From: Deltaproteobacteria bacterium
GTDB lineage: Bacteria; Desulfobacterota; Dissulfuribacteria; Dissulfuribacterales; UBA3076
Direction of reading: 5' to 3'
Assembly (NCBI GenBank): GCA_021159445.1
Contig: JAGGRV010000046.1
Coordinates: 1 to 7,771, forward strand
DNA: 7,771 bases
Part shown: in pieces, positions 1 to 7,364 of the stretch
Position numbering within the stretch: position 1 is the first letter of the stretch
How the letters are laid out: every line of letters begins with the position of its first letter
The notes under the pieces: model-generated
Told to the model about the DNA's origin: nothing
Databases searched by the model: none
What the model saw: only the letters and a program-made list of their open reading frames with translations
Program-made: the position numbers and the translations under genes

Positions 1-541
1 CATGGTCCTCTTTGGCGACCCTGAGCGCAAGATCCGCATGTTCACTTTTTTGCCTGGATACTGAATATGTCTTGACTAATGTTCCATAACGCCGGGCATC
101 CCGGCCGGCCTGCTCCAGTTTCACCTCTGTTGCAGCCAGAAGGGCTTCCGCATGAACGACACCCGCCTTGGCGGTGTCTATCTTCAGCGGGACTGTTTTC
201 TTCAGCGTGGCCAGATCGGTTCGCGCCGCCTTGAGTTGTGCATCTGATGCCTTGGCTGCCGCCCTGGCCTGTTCGACCCGGGCCCGTATTTGAACATCAT
301 CCAGCTTAATCAAGGTCTGGCCCGTTCTTACCCAGTCCCCTTCATGCGCCAGTAACCGGACAATGCGGCCGGCCACCTTGCTGGCAACGGTGTAGTGATC
401 GCCCTCGATACGGCCGTTGGCCTGGATGAGTCCTTCGGGCAGCGGTTTCTGCCGGCCCCAGAACCACCAGGCGGTCACTGCCGATCCGGCCAACACGATC
501 GCCAGCAGGATGCCGATTGTCCTTTGAGTTTGCTTTTTCAT
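1..541 (-). CDS. HlyD/YbhG/EmrA-type membrane fusion protein, N-terminal part (cut by window edge)
   Basis: Periplasmic adaptor of a second export system, open from an ATG at 541 to the left edge: 180 residues are visible and the C-terminus lies outside. AAGGGG sits 7 nt before the ATG. Residues 1-6 (MKKQTQ) are basic/polar, and about 8-29 form one hydrophobic segment ending in WWFWGR, so this is an inner-membrane-anchored adaptor with no lipobox, unlike the lipoprotein adaptor at 5414-6625. NGRIEGD (42-48) and VAGRI followed by EGDWVRTGQTLIKLDD (about 56-82) form the first half of the biotinyl-lipoyl-like domain. From about 83 on, the Ala/Lys/Glu-rich heptad-like sequence is the start of the coiled-coil hairpin. 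HlyD-like adaptors of this shape usually serve ABC exporters (YbhFSR type) or MFS pumps (EmrB type), whose genes normally lie just downstream, here beyond the edge. It is on the same strand as the RND operon, 275 nt after the channel gene. The family is clear; the transporter partner is unknown. Confidence 0.9.
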   Translation of the reverse strand, partial: MKKQTQRTIGILLAIVLAGSAVTAWWFWGRQKPLPEGLIQANGRIEGDHYTVASKVAGRIVRLLAHEGDWVRTGQTLIKLDDVQIRARVEQARAAAKASDAQLKAARTDLATLKKTVPLKIDTAKAGVVHAEALLAATEVKLEQAGRDARRYGTLVKTYSVSRQKSEHADLALRVAKEDH

Positions 542-593
542 AAAAGTACCCCTTGGCTTTTTGGCTACGGGGTCAAGTCTGCGGTTGGCTTTT

Positions 594-599
594 GTTATA
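594..599 (-). promoter_or_regulatory. Possible -10 box for the second adaptor gene
   Basis: Read on the minus strand, TATAAC lies inside the AT-rich string GATATATAACAAAA, between the 131-bp repeat element and the ATG at 541. The hexamer 17 bp upstream (TTCGTT) is a poor -35 and lies inside the terminal repeat of the element. If real, the element would have supplied the -35 region. This is a weak call from sequence pattern alone; readthrough from the RND operon is an alternative. Confidence 0.2.
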
Positions 600-609
600 T
601 ATCTACTTA

Positions 610-740
610 GTGCCTGAACGAAAACTAACCAAAGCTGTCATTTCGAGCAAAGCGAGAAATCTTATCGTACTGAAAATACAGGCATTAAAGATTTCTCCCT
701 ACGGTCGAAATGACAAAAAGAGGGGTTTTCGTTCAGACAC
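610..740. mobile_element. 131-bp MITE-like element with terminal inverted repeats and 6-bp target duplication
   Basis: Left end GTGCCTGAACGAAAAC (610-625) and right end GTTTTCGTTCAGACAC (725-740) are 16-bp terminal inverted repeats with a single mismatch (C613 against the complement of A737). The perfect direct repeat TACTTA lies immediately outside both ends (604-609 and 741-746), as expected of a target-site duplication. No credible ORF is present: the short open frames crossing it on the plus strand have no recognisable content. This is the layout of a non-autonomous miniature transposon. The transposase family cannot be named from the ends alone. A TA-only duplication, as made by IS630/Tc1-type elements, would also fit the edges here, but the four further matching bases favour 6 bp. 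The same terminal sequence recurs at 7365-7393. The element lies between the channel gene and the second adaptor gene and could form a long hairpin in readthrough RNA. Confidence 0.8.
637..714. repeat. Nested 27-bp inverted repeat inside the 131-bp element
   Basis: The arms are 637-663 and 688-714, separated by 24 bp. Each starts with GTCATTTCGA and ends with AGAAATCTT when read inwards. The eight bases between those blocks differ in four positions (GCAAAGCG against CCGTAGGG), giving 23 of 27 identical. Each arm is itself a small palindrome (ATTTC ... GAAAT). From memory, words of the form GTCATTTCGA...GAGAAATCTT recur as spacer repeats in several bacterial genomes, so this may be a repeat family that either forms the core of the element or was captured by it. 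Confidence 0.75.
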
Positions 741-779
741 TACTTAAGATCTGCCCCTATGTTGTCGCAGAGCTGGCTG

Positions 780-797
780 CTTCAGCGTATGCTGAAG
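780..797. other. Perfect 7-bp hairpin after the channel gene, possible transcript end
   Basis: CTTCAGC (780-786) and GCTGAAG (791-797) pair perfectly around a 4-nt loop, beginning 20 nt past the channel stop codon (817-819). In the minus-strand transcript the stem is not followed by a U run (CAGCCAGC follows), so it is not a standard intrinsic terminator. It could be a 3' RNA-stabilising stem or part of a Rho-dependent end. Confidence 0.35.
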
Positions 798-816
798 AAT
801 TTCATTGAAGCTCGGT

Positions 817-2226
817 TTACCTGCCGCCTCCGCCCAATACCGCGTAAAGCCTCACCTGGTTGGCAAGTCTGACCAGGCGGAGCGAGATAAGCCCCTGCTG
901 CGCTGCAAAGAGGGACCGTTGCGCATCAAGGACGCTCAGGTAACTATCAATCCCATTTGTATAACGTTTTGTGGAAAGGCGGTACGTTTCTTCGACCGCA
1001 TTCACGAGAGATCGTTGCGCAGATACCTGTTGATTTATGGTACCCTGCACGGCAAGGGCATCGGCCACCTCCCTGAAGGCCGTCTGGATGGCTTTCTCAT
1101 ACTGGGTCAGGATGATTTTCCGATCGGCTTTGCTGACCCGCAGCGCGGCCCAGGTGCGGGCGTCAAAAATCGGCATTACAATCTGCGGCGCAAAGTTCCA
1201 GGCGCTCGATCCGGAACTGAAGAGACCGGAGAGCTCGTCGCTTGCGGTTCCGAACGAGGTGGTCAGTGAAATGCGAGGAAAAAAAGCGGCCCGGGCCGCA
1301 CCGATAAAGGCATACGCCCCCTTGAGCCTATGTTCCGCCGCCACAATGTCCGGCCGGCGCAAAAGCGTTTCGGAGGACAGGCCCGGAGAAATTTCATTGG
1401 GCGGAGTAACGCTACTCATGTTCAACGGCAGGAGATCTTCCGGTACCGGAGAGCCGGCCAGAAGGTTTAACGCATTTTGGTCCTGGGCCGTTATTTGCGT
1501 ATAGCGGGCGACATCTCCCCGGGCCGAATCCACCTGGGTTTGTGCCCGGCGCAGATCCAATTCGGTCGCAACACCGACGTCATATTGCCGTTTAACCAAG
1601 TCATAGGCGGCCTGCTGGGTTTCAAGGGTGGACCGGGCCAGTTTGAAATTTTCCCGGTCGGCGGCAAGGGTCAGGTACGCCCTGGCAACTTCGGATACCA
1701 GCGCAATCTGTGCGCTGCGGCGGGCCTCATCCGTGGCCAGATACTCCTGCAGCGCCTGATCTTTCAGGCTGCGGATGCGGCCGAAAAAATCGATCTCCCA
1801 CGAGCTTATACCGAGGTTTACTTCATACCGCTCGATGGTCAATGATTCCGGAAAGCCCATGACATTTCCAGGAATCCGTTGTTTGCCTCCGCCTCCTGAG
1901 GCGTTTATCGACGGAAAAAGTTCAGCCCGTTGAACGCCGTACATGGCCCGGGCCCTTTCCACATTCAGGGCGGCAAGCCGCAGATCACGGTTGTTGTCCA
2001 AGGCCATCTCAATGATTTTTTGCAGATGTTTGTCGGCGAAAAACTCCTGCCGGCTCAACTCCGGGGCTGTCGGTTCTCCGGGTATGGCCCGGGTGTTTCT
2101 GTAGGCCTCACCCTGTGGCCACTTTTCCGGGATCGGCGCCTGGGGCTGTGTGTATTTCGGGGCCAGAGAGCAGCCGCCCAGAAAGAGGAGGATTTCAGCC
2201 AGTACAAATAATAATTGTCTATTCAT
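817..2226 (-). CDS. OprM/NodT-family outer-membrane efflux channel lipoprotein
   Basis: Outer-membrane and periplasmic tunnel component of the tripartite RND pump; 469 residues, close to OprM's usual length. I chose the ATG at 2226 over the in-frame TTG at 2256 (10 codons longer). The ATG is preceded by AGGGGA at 8 nt, lies one base after the pump's stop codon, and gives a clean lipoprotein signal MNRQLLFVLAEILLFLGGC with lipobox LGGC (Cys19) followed by Ser, which fits outer-membrane sorting. Two OEP repeats follow (about 50-245 and 265-455). OprM-like landmarks are CSLAPKY at the mature start, NNRDLRLAALNVERARA, WEIDFFGRIRSLKDQAL, YDVGVATELDLRRAQTQVD, AQDQNALNLLAGSP, LLRRPDIVAAEH, IGAARAAFFPRISL, QYEKAIQTAFREVADALA and a LYAVLGGG end. 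It is the last gene of the operon. The substrate cannot be told from the channel; the family call is very sure. Confidence 0.96.
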   Translation of the reverse strand: MNRQLLFVLAEILLFLGGCSLAPKYTQPQAPIPEKWPQGEAYRNTRAIPGEPTAPELSRQEFFADKHLQKIIEMALDNNRDLRLAALNVERARAMYGVQRAELFPSINASGGGGKQRIPGNVMGFPESLTIERYEVNLGISSWEIDFFGRIRSLKDQALQEYLATDEARRSAQIALVSEVARAYLTLAADRENFKLARSTLETQQAAYDLVKRQYDVGVATELDLRRAQTQVDSARGDVARYTQITAQDQNALNLLAGSPVPEDLLPLNMSSVTPPNEISPGLSSETLLRRPDIVAAEHRLKGAYAFIGAARAAFFPRISLTTSFGTASDELSGLFSSGSSAWNFAPQIVMPIFDARTWAALRVSKADRKIILTQYEKAIQTAFREVADALAVQGTINQQVSAQRSLVNAVEETYRLSTKRYTNGIDSYLSVLDAQRSLFAAQQGLISLRLVRLANQVRLYAVLGGGGR

Positions 2227-2227
2227 A

Positions 2228-5200
2228 TCATTGATCCCCTGATGGATTTTCATCAACGTGCTTCATCGTTACGTGCTTTCTGTGTTTTCCCAATGCCTTG
2301 TAGATCATCACATAAAAAAGCGGCGCAAACAGAGTCACCAGAAAGGTGGAGGTCACCATGCCTCCCAGCACTCCGGTGCCGATGGCATTCTCAGCGCCCG
2401 CCCCTGCCCCGTTCGCAAGGGCGAGCGGCAAGACGCCGAAACCAAAGGCCAGCGAGGTCATTATGATGGGGCGCAGTCTTAATTTGGCCGCTTCCAGCGT
2501 GGCCGCGGTCAGTCTCGCTCCTTCATCGACCCTGGCCCTGGCGAACTGGACGATCAGGATCGCGTTCTTGGTGGTCAGGCCCAGGACAGTCAGCAGCCCG
2601 ATCTGGAAATAGACATCATTGGGCAGCCCCCTCATGCTCGAAGCGATAACCCCGCCGATGGCCCCAAGGGGCAGGCAAAGCATGATCGCGATGGGGATGG
2701 GCCAGCTTTCGTACAGGGCCGCCAGGCACAGGAAGATGACAAAAATGGAAAACGCGTAAAGGATAGGCCCTTGGGCAGTCGCCATCCGTTCCTGGTAGGA
2801 AAGCCCGGTCCAGTCAAAGCCGATCCCTTTCGGCAACTTCGAAATGAACTCTTCCATGGCAGCCATGGCCTCGCCGGAACTCCTCCCCGGCGCCGGCTCG
2901 CCCCAGATGTTTATGGACGGAAAACCGTTGTAGCGCTCCAGCTTGGGAGAACCATAAGTCCAGTGTCCGGACGCAAAAGAAGAAAAGGGGACCATCTTCC
3001 CCTGGCTGTTGCGCACATAGAGCTTTTCCAGGTCTTTGGGCAGCATGCGATAGGGGATGTCTGCCTGTACATACACCCGTTTGACCCGGCCGGCCTGGAT
3101 AAAGTCGTTGACATAGGCACTGCCGAAGGCCGCGGCAATGGTGTTGTGGATGGAGGTGATGGAAACCCCCTGAGCACCGGCCTTTTCCCAATCCACGTCG
3201 ATGTGGTACTCGGGCACGTCTTCCATGCCGTTGGGCCGGACCCTGATCAATCTCGGATCCTGTGCCGCCATGCCAAGGAGTTGGTTGCGAGCCGCCGTCA
3301 GGGCGGCGTGGCCCAGGCCGCCAAAGTCCAGCAACTCAAAATCAAACCCCTTGGCATTGCCCAGTTCGATGACCGCCGGAGGCGGGAAGGCAAACACCAT
3401 GGCGTTGCGGATCTGTGAAAACGACCGCATGGCCCTACCGGCCACGGCCCCGACCTTCAGGTCCGGCCGGTCGCGAAGCTTCCAGTCCTTGAGGTGGACA
3501 AATCCCAGGGCCACGTTCTGTCCCTGGCCGGAAAAGCTGTAACCTGAAACCGACGCAAAGGATTTCACCGCGTCTTTCTCATCCACCAGAAAATGGTTCT
3601 TGACCTCCTTCATGACCTTCTCGGTCTGCTCCAGGGTTGAACCCGACGGAAGTATGGCCTGGACAAACAGGATCCCCTGGTCTTCATCCGGGAGATAGGC
3701 GGTAGGCATGCGCTGGAATAAATACCCCATGGCCACCACAATAAGCACAAATAGGAACAGGTAGCGCAGTTTTTTGGCAAGAACGCGGCCGACCAATCTT
3801 ACATACAGGTCTCTGGCACCATAAAAGAAGCGGTCAAACCACCTGAAAAAGGGGCGCAGAAAAAAAACCGCATTATCAGCCGGTTCATGCCCCGCCGGCA
3901 CCGGCTTGAGGAACGATGCGCAGAGAACCGGGGTCAGGATCAGGGCCACTACAACCGAAAGCAGCATGGAGGAGATGATGGTCACGGAAAATTGGCGGTA
4001 GAGAACCCCGGTGGAGCCCTGGAAAAAGGCCATGGGACCGAACACCGCCGAGAGCACCAGCCCGATGCCGATCAGGGCGCTGGTGATCTGGTCCATGGAC
4101 TTGGCCGTGGCCTCCTTGGGAGAGAGCCCCTCCTCGGACATGATGCGCTCGACGTTTTCCACCACCACGATGGCATCGTCCACCAAGAGACCGATGGCCA
4201 GAACCATGGCGAACATGGTCAACATGTTGATTGAGAACCCGAAAAGTCCCAGCACCCCGAAAGTCCCAAGGAGTACCACCGGCACCGCGATAGTCGGGAT
4301 GAGGGTGGCCCGGAAGGTCCCCATGAAAAGATACATGATCACAAAGACCAGCAGGACCGACTCGAAAAGGGTTTTGACCACCTCCTCGATGGCCACTCTG
4401 GTAAAGGGGGTGGTGTCGTAGGGATAAATTACTTTCATGCCCGGGGGGAAATACCGGCTCATCTCTTCCAGTTTTTTCTTGATGCGGTTAGCTGTTACCA
4501 GGGCATTGGCGCCGGAGACTTTGCGGATGGCCATGAAGCCGCTGGGTTTGCCGTTGTAATGGGCTATGACATCGTAGCGCTCGGTCCCCAGTTCTGTCCG
4601 CCCGACGTCCTTGATCCGCACTATGGAACCGTCCGGATTGGTGCGGATGGGGATGGCGGCGAACTCCTCCGGTGTCTGGAGCAGATGCTGGACGATGATG
4701 GAGGCGTTCAGGCGCTGGCCTTCCATGGCCGGCGCCCCGCCGAACTGACCGGCGGAGACCTCCACGTTGTAAGCCCGAAGCGCCATAATGACATCTTCTA
4801 TTGTCAGGTGGTAATTGGTCAGCTTGTCGGGGTCGAGCCAGATCCGCATGGAATACTGGGTGCCGAAGTTTTGCACCTCGCCCACGCCCGGCACTCGCGC
4901 CAGCACCTTTTCCAGGTTGGACTGGGCATAGTCACGCAGGTCATTGCTTTCCATGCTGCCGTCTTCCGAGATCAGGCCCACGATCAGCAGGTAGTTTTTG
5001 GTCGATTTGCTGACTTTGACCCCCTGGCGCTGCACCACATCGGGCAGGTTGGCCATGGCGAGCTGGAGCTTGTTCTGCACCTTGGACCAGGCGAGATCCG
5101 GATCGGTCCCCGGGGTAAAGGTCAGCTCAATGCGTGAGGCGCCGGAAGAATCACTGGCGCCGGAGAGGTACAGCAGTTTGTCAAAGCCGGTCATCTTCTG

Positions 5201-5401
5201 CTCGATGATCTGGGTCACAGTGTTCTCAACGGTCTCGGCCGAGGCACCGGGATAAAACGAGTCAATGGCGATGGAGGGCGGGGCGATGGGGGGATACTGC
5301 GATATGGGCAGATTGTAGATCGCCAGTCCCCCACCAGCCATCATGACGATGGCGATGACCCAGGCGAAGACCGGTCGATCCAGAAAGAATCTTGATAACA
5401 T
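2228..5401 (-). CDS. AcrB/MexB-family RND (HAE1) multidrug efflux pump, inner-membrane subunit
   Basis: Proton-motive-force-driven antiporter that takes hydrophobic or amphiphilic compounds from periplasm and membrane and passes them to the channel; 1057 residues, against 1049 in AcrB. I chose the ATG at 5401 rather than the adjacent GTG at 5404 because GGAGG lies 6 nt upstream of the ATG. The N-terminus MLSRFFLDRPVFAWVIAI matches the first TM of the family. The proton-relay residues are intact: the Asp pair in GLLVDDAIVVVENVER (D408, D409), Lys in LTTKNAILIVQF (K945), and Arg and Thr in RLRPIIMTSLAF (R975, T982). The two large periplasmic loops (about 30-335 and 560-870) are present. Aromatic pocket positions correspond to AcrB F136/F178/F610/F615/F617/F628 as Y137, F179, F615, Y621, F623, F634 by eye alignment, so two Phe are Tyr. 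YPYDTTPF and SYQERMA are HAE1 signatures. It starts 12 nt after the adaptor stop. Drug specificity is not predictable. Confidence 0.98.
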   Translation of the reverse strand: MLSRFFLDRPVFAWVIAIVMMAGGGLAIYNLPISQYPPIAPPSIAIDSFYPGASAETVENTVTQIIEQKMTGFDKLLYLSGASDSSGASRIELTFTPGTDPDLAWSKVQNKLQLAMANLPDVVQRQGVKVSKSTKNYLLIVGLISEDGSMESNDLRDYAQSNLEKVLARVPGVGEVQNFGTQYSMRIWLDPDKLTNYHLTIEDVIMALRAYNVEVSAGQFGGAPAMEGQRLNASIIVQHLLQTPEEFAAIPIRTNPDGSIVRIKDVGRTELGTERYDVIAHYNGKPSGFMAIRKVSGANALVTANRIKKKLEEMSRYFPPGMKVIYPYDTTPFTRVAIEEVVKTLFESVLLVFVIMYLFMGTFRATLIPTIAVPVVLLGTFGVLGLFGFSINMLTMFAMVLAIGLLVDDAIVVVENVERIMSEEGLSPKEATAKSMDQITSALIGIGLVLSAVFGPMAFFQGSTGVLYRQFSVTIISSMLLSVVVALILTPVLCASFLKPVPAGHEPADNAVFFLRPFFRWFDRFFYGARDLYVRLVGRVLAKKLRYLFLFVLIVVAMGYLFQRMPTAYLPDEDQGILFVQAILPSGSTLEQTEKVMKEVKNHFLVDEKDAVKSFASVSGYSFSGQGQNVALGFVHLKDWKLRDRPDLKVGAVAGRAMRSFSQIRNAMVFAFPPPAVIELGNAKGFDFELLDFGGLGHAALTAARNQLLGMAAQDPRLIRVRPNGMEDVPEYHIDVDWEKAGAQGVSITSIHNTIAAAFGSAYVNDFIQAGRVKRVYVQADIPYRMLPKDLEKLYVRNSQGKMVPFSSFASGHWTYGSPKLERYNGFPSINIWGEPAPGRSSGEAMAAMEEFISKLPKGIGFDWTGLSYQERMATAQGPILYAFSIFVIFLCLAALYESWPIPIAIMLCLPLGAIGGVIASSMRGLPNDVYFQIGLLTVLGLTTKNAILIVQFARARVDEGARLTAATLEAAKLRLRPIIMTSLAFGFGVLPLALANGAGAGAENAIGTGVLGGMVTSTFLVTLFAPLFYVMIYKALGKHRKHVTMKHVDENPSGDQ

Positions 5402-5413
5402 CACGCGCCTCCG

Positions 5414-6625
5414 TTATTTCGATTCAGCAGTCGGCCGGGCCGTATTTTCAGGTGCCGCAGGCTTTGTTCCACACTCCTCAAAAGGGACGACCTTCACGGC
5501 ACCGCCGGGCCGCACCCTTTGCATTCCCTCGACGATCACCCTGTCGCCGGGAGCAAGGCCTGCCGAAACGAGCCATTTGTCGCCAATGGCCCGGTCGAGA
5601 GTGAGTTGCCGCTGCTCAACCTTGCCATCGGCACTGACGATCAGCGCGAAGGGATTTCCTTTGCGATCGCGGGACACACCCTGCTGTGGAACAAGGATGG
5701 CCTGTTCATTGACGCCTTCTCTAATCACCGCCCGGACGAACATGCCAGGCAGAAGAACGCCTTCCGGATTGGGGAAAAGCACGCGCAGAATGACCGAGCC
5801 GGTCGTCGGGTCCACCGTGACATCGCTGAATTGCAGGGTTCCTTCCAGGGGATAGGCCGTGCCGTCTTCCAGGATGAGCTTGACCTTGTTCTGGTTTGTT
5901 CCATCGTGATTGAGGCGGCCGTCTTCCAGGCGGCTCTTCAAACGCAGCAATTCAGCAGTGGATCGTGGCACATCCACGTAAATGGGATCCAGTTGCTGGA
6001 TGGTTGCCAGGGCCATGGGTTGATAAGCCGTGACAATGGCGCCGTCCGTCACGCTGGACCGGCCGATGCGTCCGGAGATGGGCGCAACGACACGGCAGTA
6101 TCCCAGATTAATGCGGGCCGTCTTGACCTGCGCCTTCCAATACTCGATCTCGGCCAATGCCTGTTTCAATGCCGCAGCAGCATCGTCGTAGTTCTGCCGG
6201 CTCACCGCCTTGTCCGGGAGCAATTCCCCGTAGCGCTCGGCCCTTAATCGGATGGCAGGCAGGTTGGCCTCGGCCCTGGCAAGGGCGGCCAGTGCATTGT
6301 CGAACACCGCCTGAAAGGGAGCAGGATCGATCTGATAGAGCACCTGGCCGGCCTTGACATCGGAACCTTCCGTAAACAGGCGTTTTTGTATCAGGCCGCT
6401 GACCTGGGGCCGGATTTCCGCGACACGGAAGGCGGACGTACGTCCCGGTAATTCGGTGGTCAGCATGATCTTTTGGGTTTGCACCGTCACAGTGGACACT
6501 TTAGGAACAGGAGGTGGCTGGGACTGCTGCCCGCGGTCGCAACCAGCCAGCAAAAGAACGACCAGCAAAGCCGCCAGCAGCACACTCCAGTTAATGGGTT
6601 CATGTACCGTTTCATTGAGTTGCAT
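5414..6625 (-). CDS. AcrA/MexA-family periplasmic adaptor lipoprotein of the RND pump
   Basis: Membrane fusion protein that links the RND pump to the outer-membrane channel; 403 residues, against 397 in AcrA. The ATG at 6625 has GGAGA 7 nt upstream. Residues 13-29 form a lipoprotein signal ending in lipobox LAGC (Cys29). The +2 residue is Asp, the inner-membrane retention signal known from enterobacterial AcrA. Domain order: beta strands from about 42; first lipoyl half (RPQVSGLIQKRLFTEGSDV and YQIDPAPF, about 70-104); coiled-coil hairpin (about 105-177); second lipoyl half (VVAPISGRIGRSSVTDGAIV, about 179-198); beta-barrel starting at LDPIYVDV; FSDVTVDPTTGSVILRVLFPNP (about 267-288); LLPGMFVRA; membrane-proximal domain with ILVPQQGV, AIGDKWLV and GDRVIVEGMQRVRPG. 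The C-terminal 20 residues are Pro/Ala-rich and probably disordered. It follows tetR by 61 nt and precedes the pump by 12 nt. Confidence 0.97.
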   Translation of the reverse strand: MQLNETVHEPINWSVLLAALLVVLLLAGCDRGQQSQPPPVPKVSTVTVQTQKIMLTTELPGRTSAFRVAEIRPQVSGLIQKRLFTEGSDVKAGQVLYQIDPAPFQAVFDNALAALARAEANLPAIRLRAERYGELLPDKAVSRQNYDDAAAALKQALAEIEYWKAQVKTARINLGYCRVVAPISGRIGRSSVTDGAIVTAYQPMALATIQQLDPIYVDVPRSTAELLRLKSRLEDGRLNHDGTNQNKVKLILEDGTAYPLEGTLQFSDVTVDPTTGSVILRVLFPNPEGVLLPGMFVRAVIREGVNEQAILVPQQGVSRDRKGNPFALIVSADGKVEQRQLTLDRAIGDKWLVSAGLAPGDRVIVEGMQRVRPGGAVKVVPFEECGTKPAAPENTARPTAESK

Positions 6626-6660
6626 CAGAGATTCTCCAAATATTGATGATGATGAGCGGA

Positions 6661-6672
6661 TTGAGTTCTCAA
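6661..6672. promoter_or_regulatory. Small perfect palindrome in the tetR-adaptor spacer
   Basis: TTGAG-TT-CTCAA lies in the 61-nt gap (6626-6686) between the tetR stop and the adaptor start. Read on the minus strand it overlaps TTGAGA, a 5-of-6 match to a sigma-70 -35 box. The best -10-like words downstream (TCAATA, AATATT) are 20 or more bp away, so I do not call a promoter. It could be a secondary operator or a short RNA stem between regulator and pump genes, or chance. Confidence 0.25.
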
Positions 6673-6686
6673 AGTTCCACGGATAA

Positions 6687-7313
6687 TCACGGCTCAGTTA
6701 ACCCTTTAAAGAGAATATTCAGAATGACGTCAGGATCCTCCGGGTAAGGATGACGCTCAGGCGCTTCAAGCCAGAGAAGAAGAAAGGCGTTGCAAAGACT
6801 GTCAAGGGCAATGGCCAGTTGATATGGCTCGGCGATCTTCTTAAACCGTTTCCTTTGAATCCCGCGTTCAAAGACCGAGGCAAGGGTAGTATGCAAAAAC
6901 CGGCCATATCGTTCCCGAATCTCGTTATCAAGGCCTGCCCTGATATTGAAGCTCGCTCCCCTGGTTTCAGCAAAATAGAGGCGGATGGTGGAGACGTTGT
7001 CCATAAAGACTGTGCCTTTGGCCTTCACATAATTTCGCAGTTTTTCAATTTCGTCATCCGCCTCCTCTATGGCCTTCGTGAGGGCCTCATGGAAACTGTC
7101 GGCCTGCTCAAAGACAAGGGCCTTATAGAGATCCTCCTTGTTTTTGAAAAACTTGTAGAGAGTACCGATGGCAAACTCGGCTCTTTTCGCAATCTCGTGC
7201 ATTGAGACATTGTGAAATCCCTTCTCTGAAAAAAGATCGAGCGCAGCCGCAAGCATCTGGCGGCGATGCCTGAGTTTCTCTCTTTCCCGACGTGAGAGTT
7301 TCACTTCTTGCAT
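6687..7313 (-). CDS. TetR/AcrR-family transcriptional regulator, likely local repressor of the efflux operon
   Basis: DNA-binding ligand-responsive repressor, 208 residues, typical of the family. The ATG at 7313 has GGAGA 7 nt upstream; an upstream in-frame start is not available. The N-terminal helix-turn-helix is clear: basic RREREKLRHRR (8-18), MLAAALDLFSEKGFHNVSM (20-38), then HEIAKRAEFAIGTLYKFFKNKEDLYKAL (39-66), with the TLYKFFKNKEDL recognition and hinge segment characteristic of TetR proteins. The C-terminal part (about 70-208) is helical and variable, with a hydrophobic stretch IALDSLCNAFLLLWLEAPE near 168-186 that would belong to the ligand/dimer domain. The gene is first in the operon and co-directional with the pump genes, rather than divergent as acrR is from acrAB. 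It would therefore repress itself together with the pump through a site upstream, the best candidate being 7575-7612. The inducing ligand is unknown. Confidence 0.95.
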   Translation of the reverse strand: MQEVKLSRREREKLRHRRQMLAAALDLFSEKGFHNVSMHEIAKRAEFAIGTLYKFFKNKEDLYKALVFEQADSFHEALTKAIEEADDEIEKLRNYVKAKGTVFMDNVSTIRLYFAETRGASFNIRAGLDNEIRERYGRFLHTTLASVFERGIQRKRFKKIAEPYQLAIALDSLCNAFLLLWLEAPERHPYPEDPDVILNILFKGLTEP

Positions 7314-7332
7314 TATTCGGTCTCCATTTTTT

Positions 7333-7364
7333 AATTCAAAATTTAGAATTCAAAATTCAAAATT
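7333..7364. repeat. Three copies of AATTCAAAATT in the tetR leader, including a near-perfect palindrome
   Basis: AATTCAAAATT occurs at 7333-7343, 7347-7357 and 7354-7364, the last two overlapping by 4 bp. The stretch 7333-7350 is an 18-bp palindrome with one mismatched pair (AATTC-A-AAATTT-A-GAATT). It ends exactly where the 29-bp hairpin begins and 20 nt before the tetR start. It may be a regulator site or simply AT-rich slippage DNA. After the hairpin, the AATTTTGAATTTT of the transcript could serve as a weak U-rich tail. Confidence 0.5.

Noticed and set aside
637..714. The pair of 27-bp repeats as a CRISPR array.
   Set aside because: The copies are inverted, not direct; there are only two, and they lie inside an element with terminal inverted repeats.
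553..747. Plus-strand 64-codon frame crossing the 131-bp element.
   Set aside because: It consists of the repeat arms and flanks, has no start signal and no recognisable protein features.
2771..3418. Plus-strand 215-codon frame opposite the pump gene.
   Set aside because: It is a shadow of the conserved RND coding sequence on the other strand, which accounts for the codon pattern here.
7313..7327. Tiny upstream frame ATG-GAG-ACC-GAA-TAA on the minus strand whose stop overlaps the tetR ATG (TAATG).
   Set aside because: Four codons only, and its second and third codons are the tetR ribosome binding site. No start signal of its own is visible, so it is most likely coincidence.
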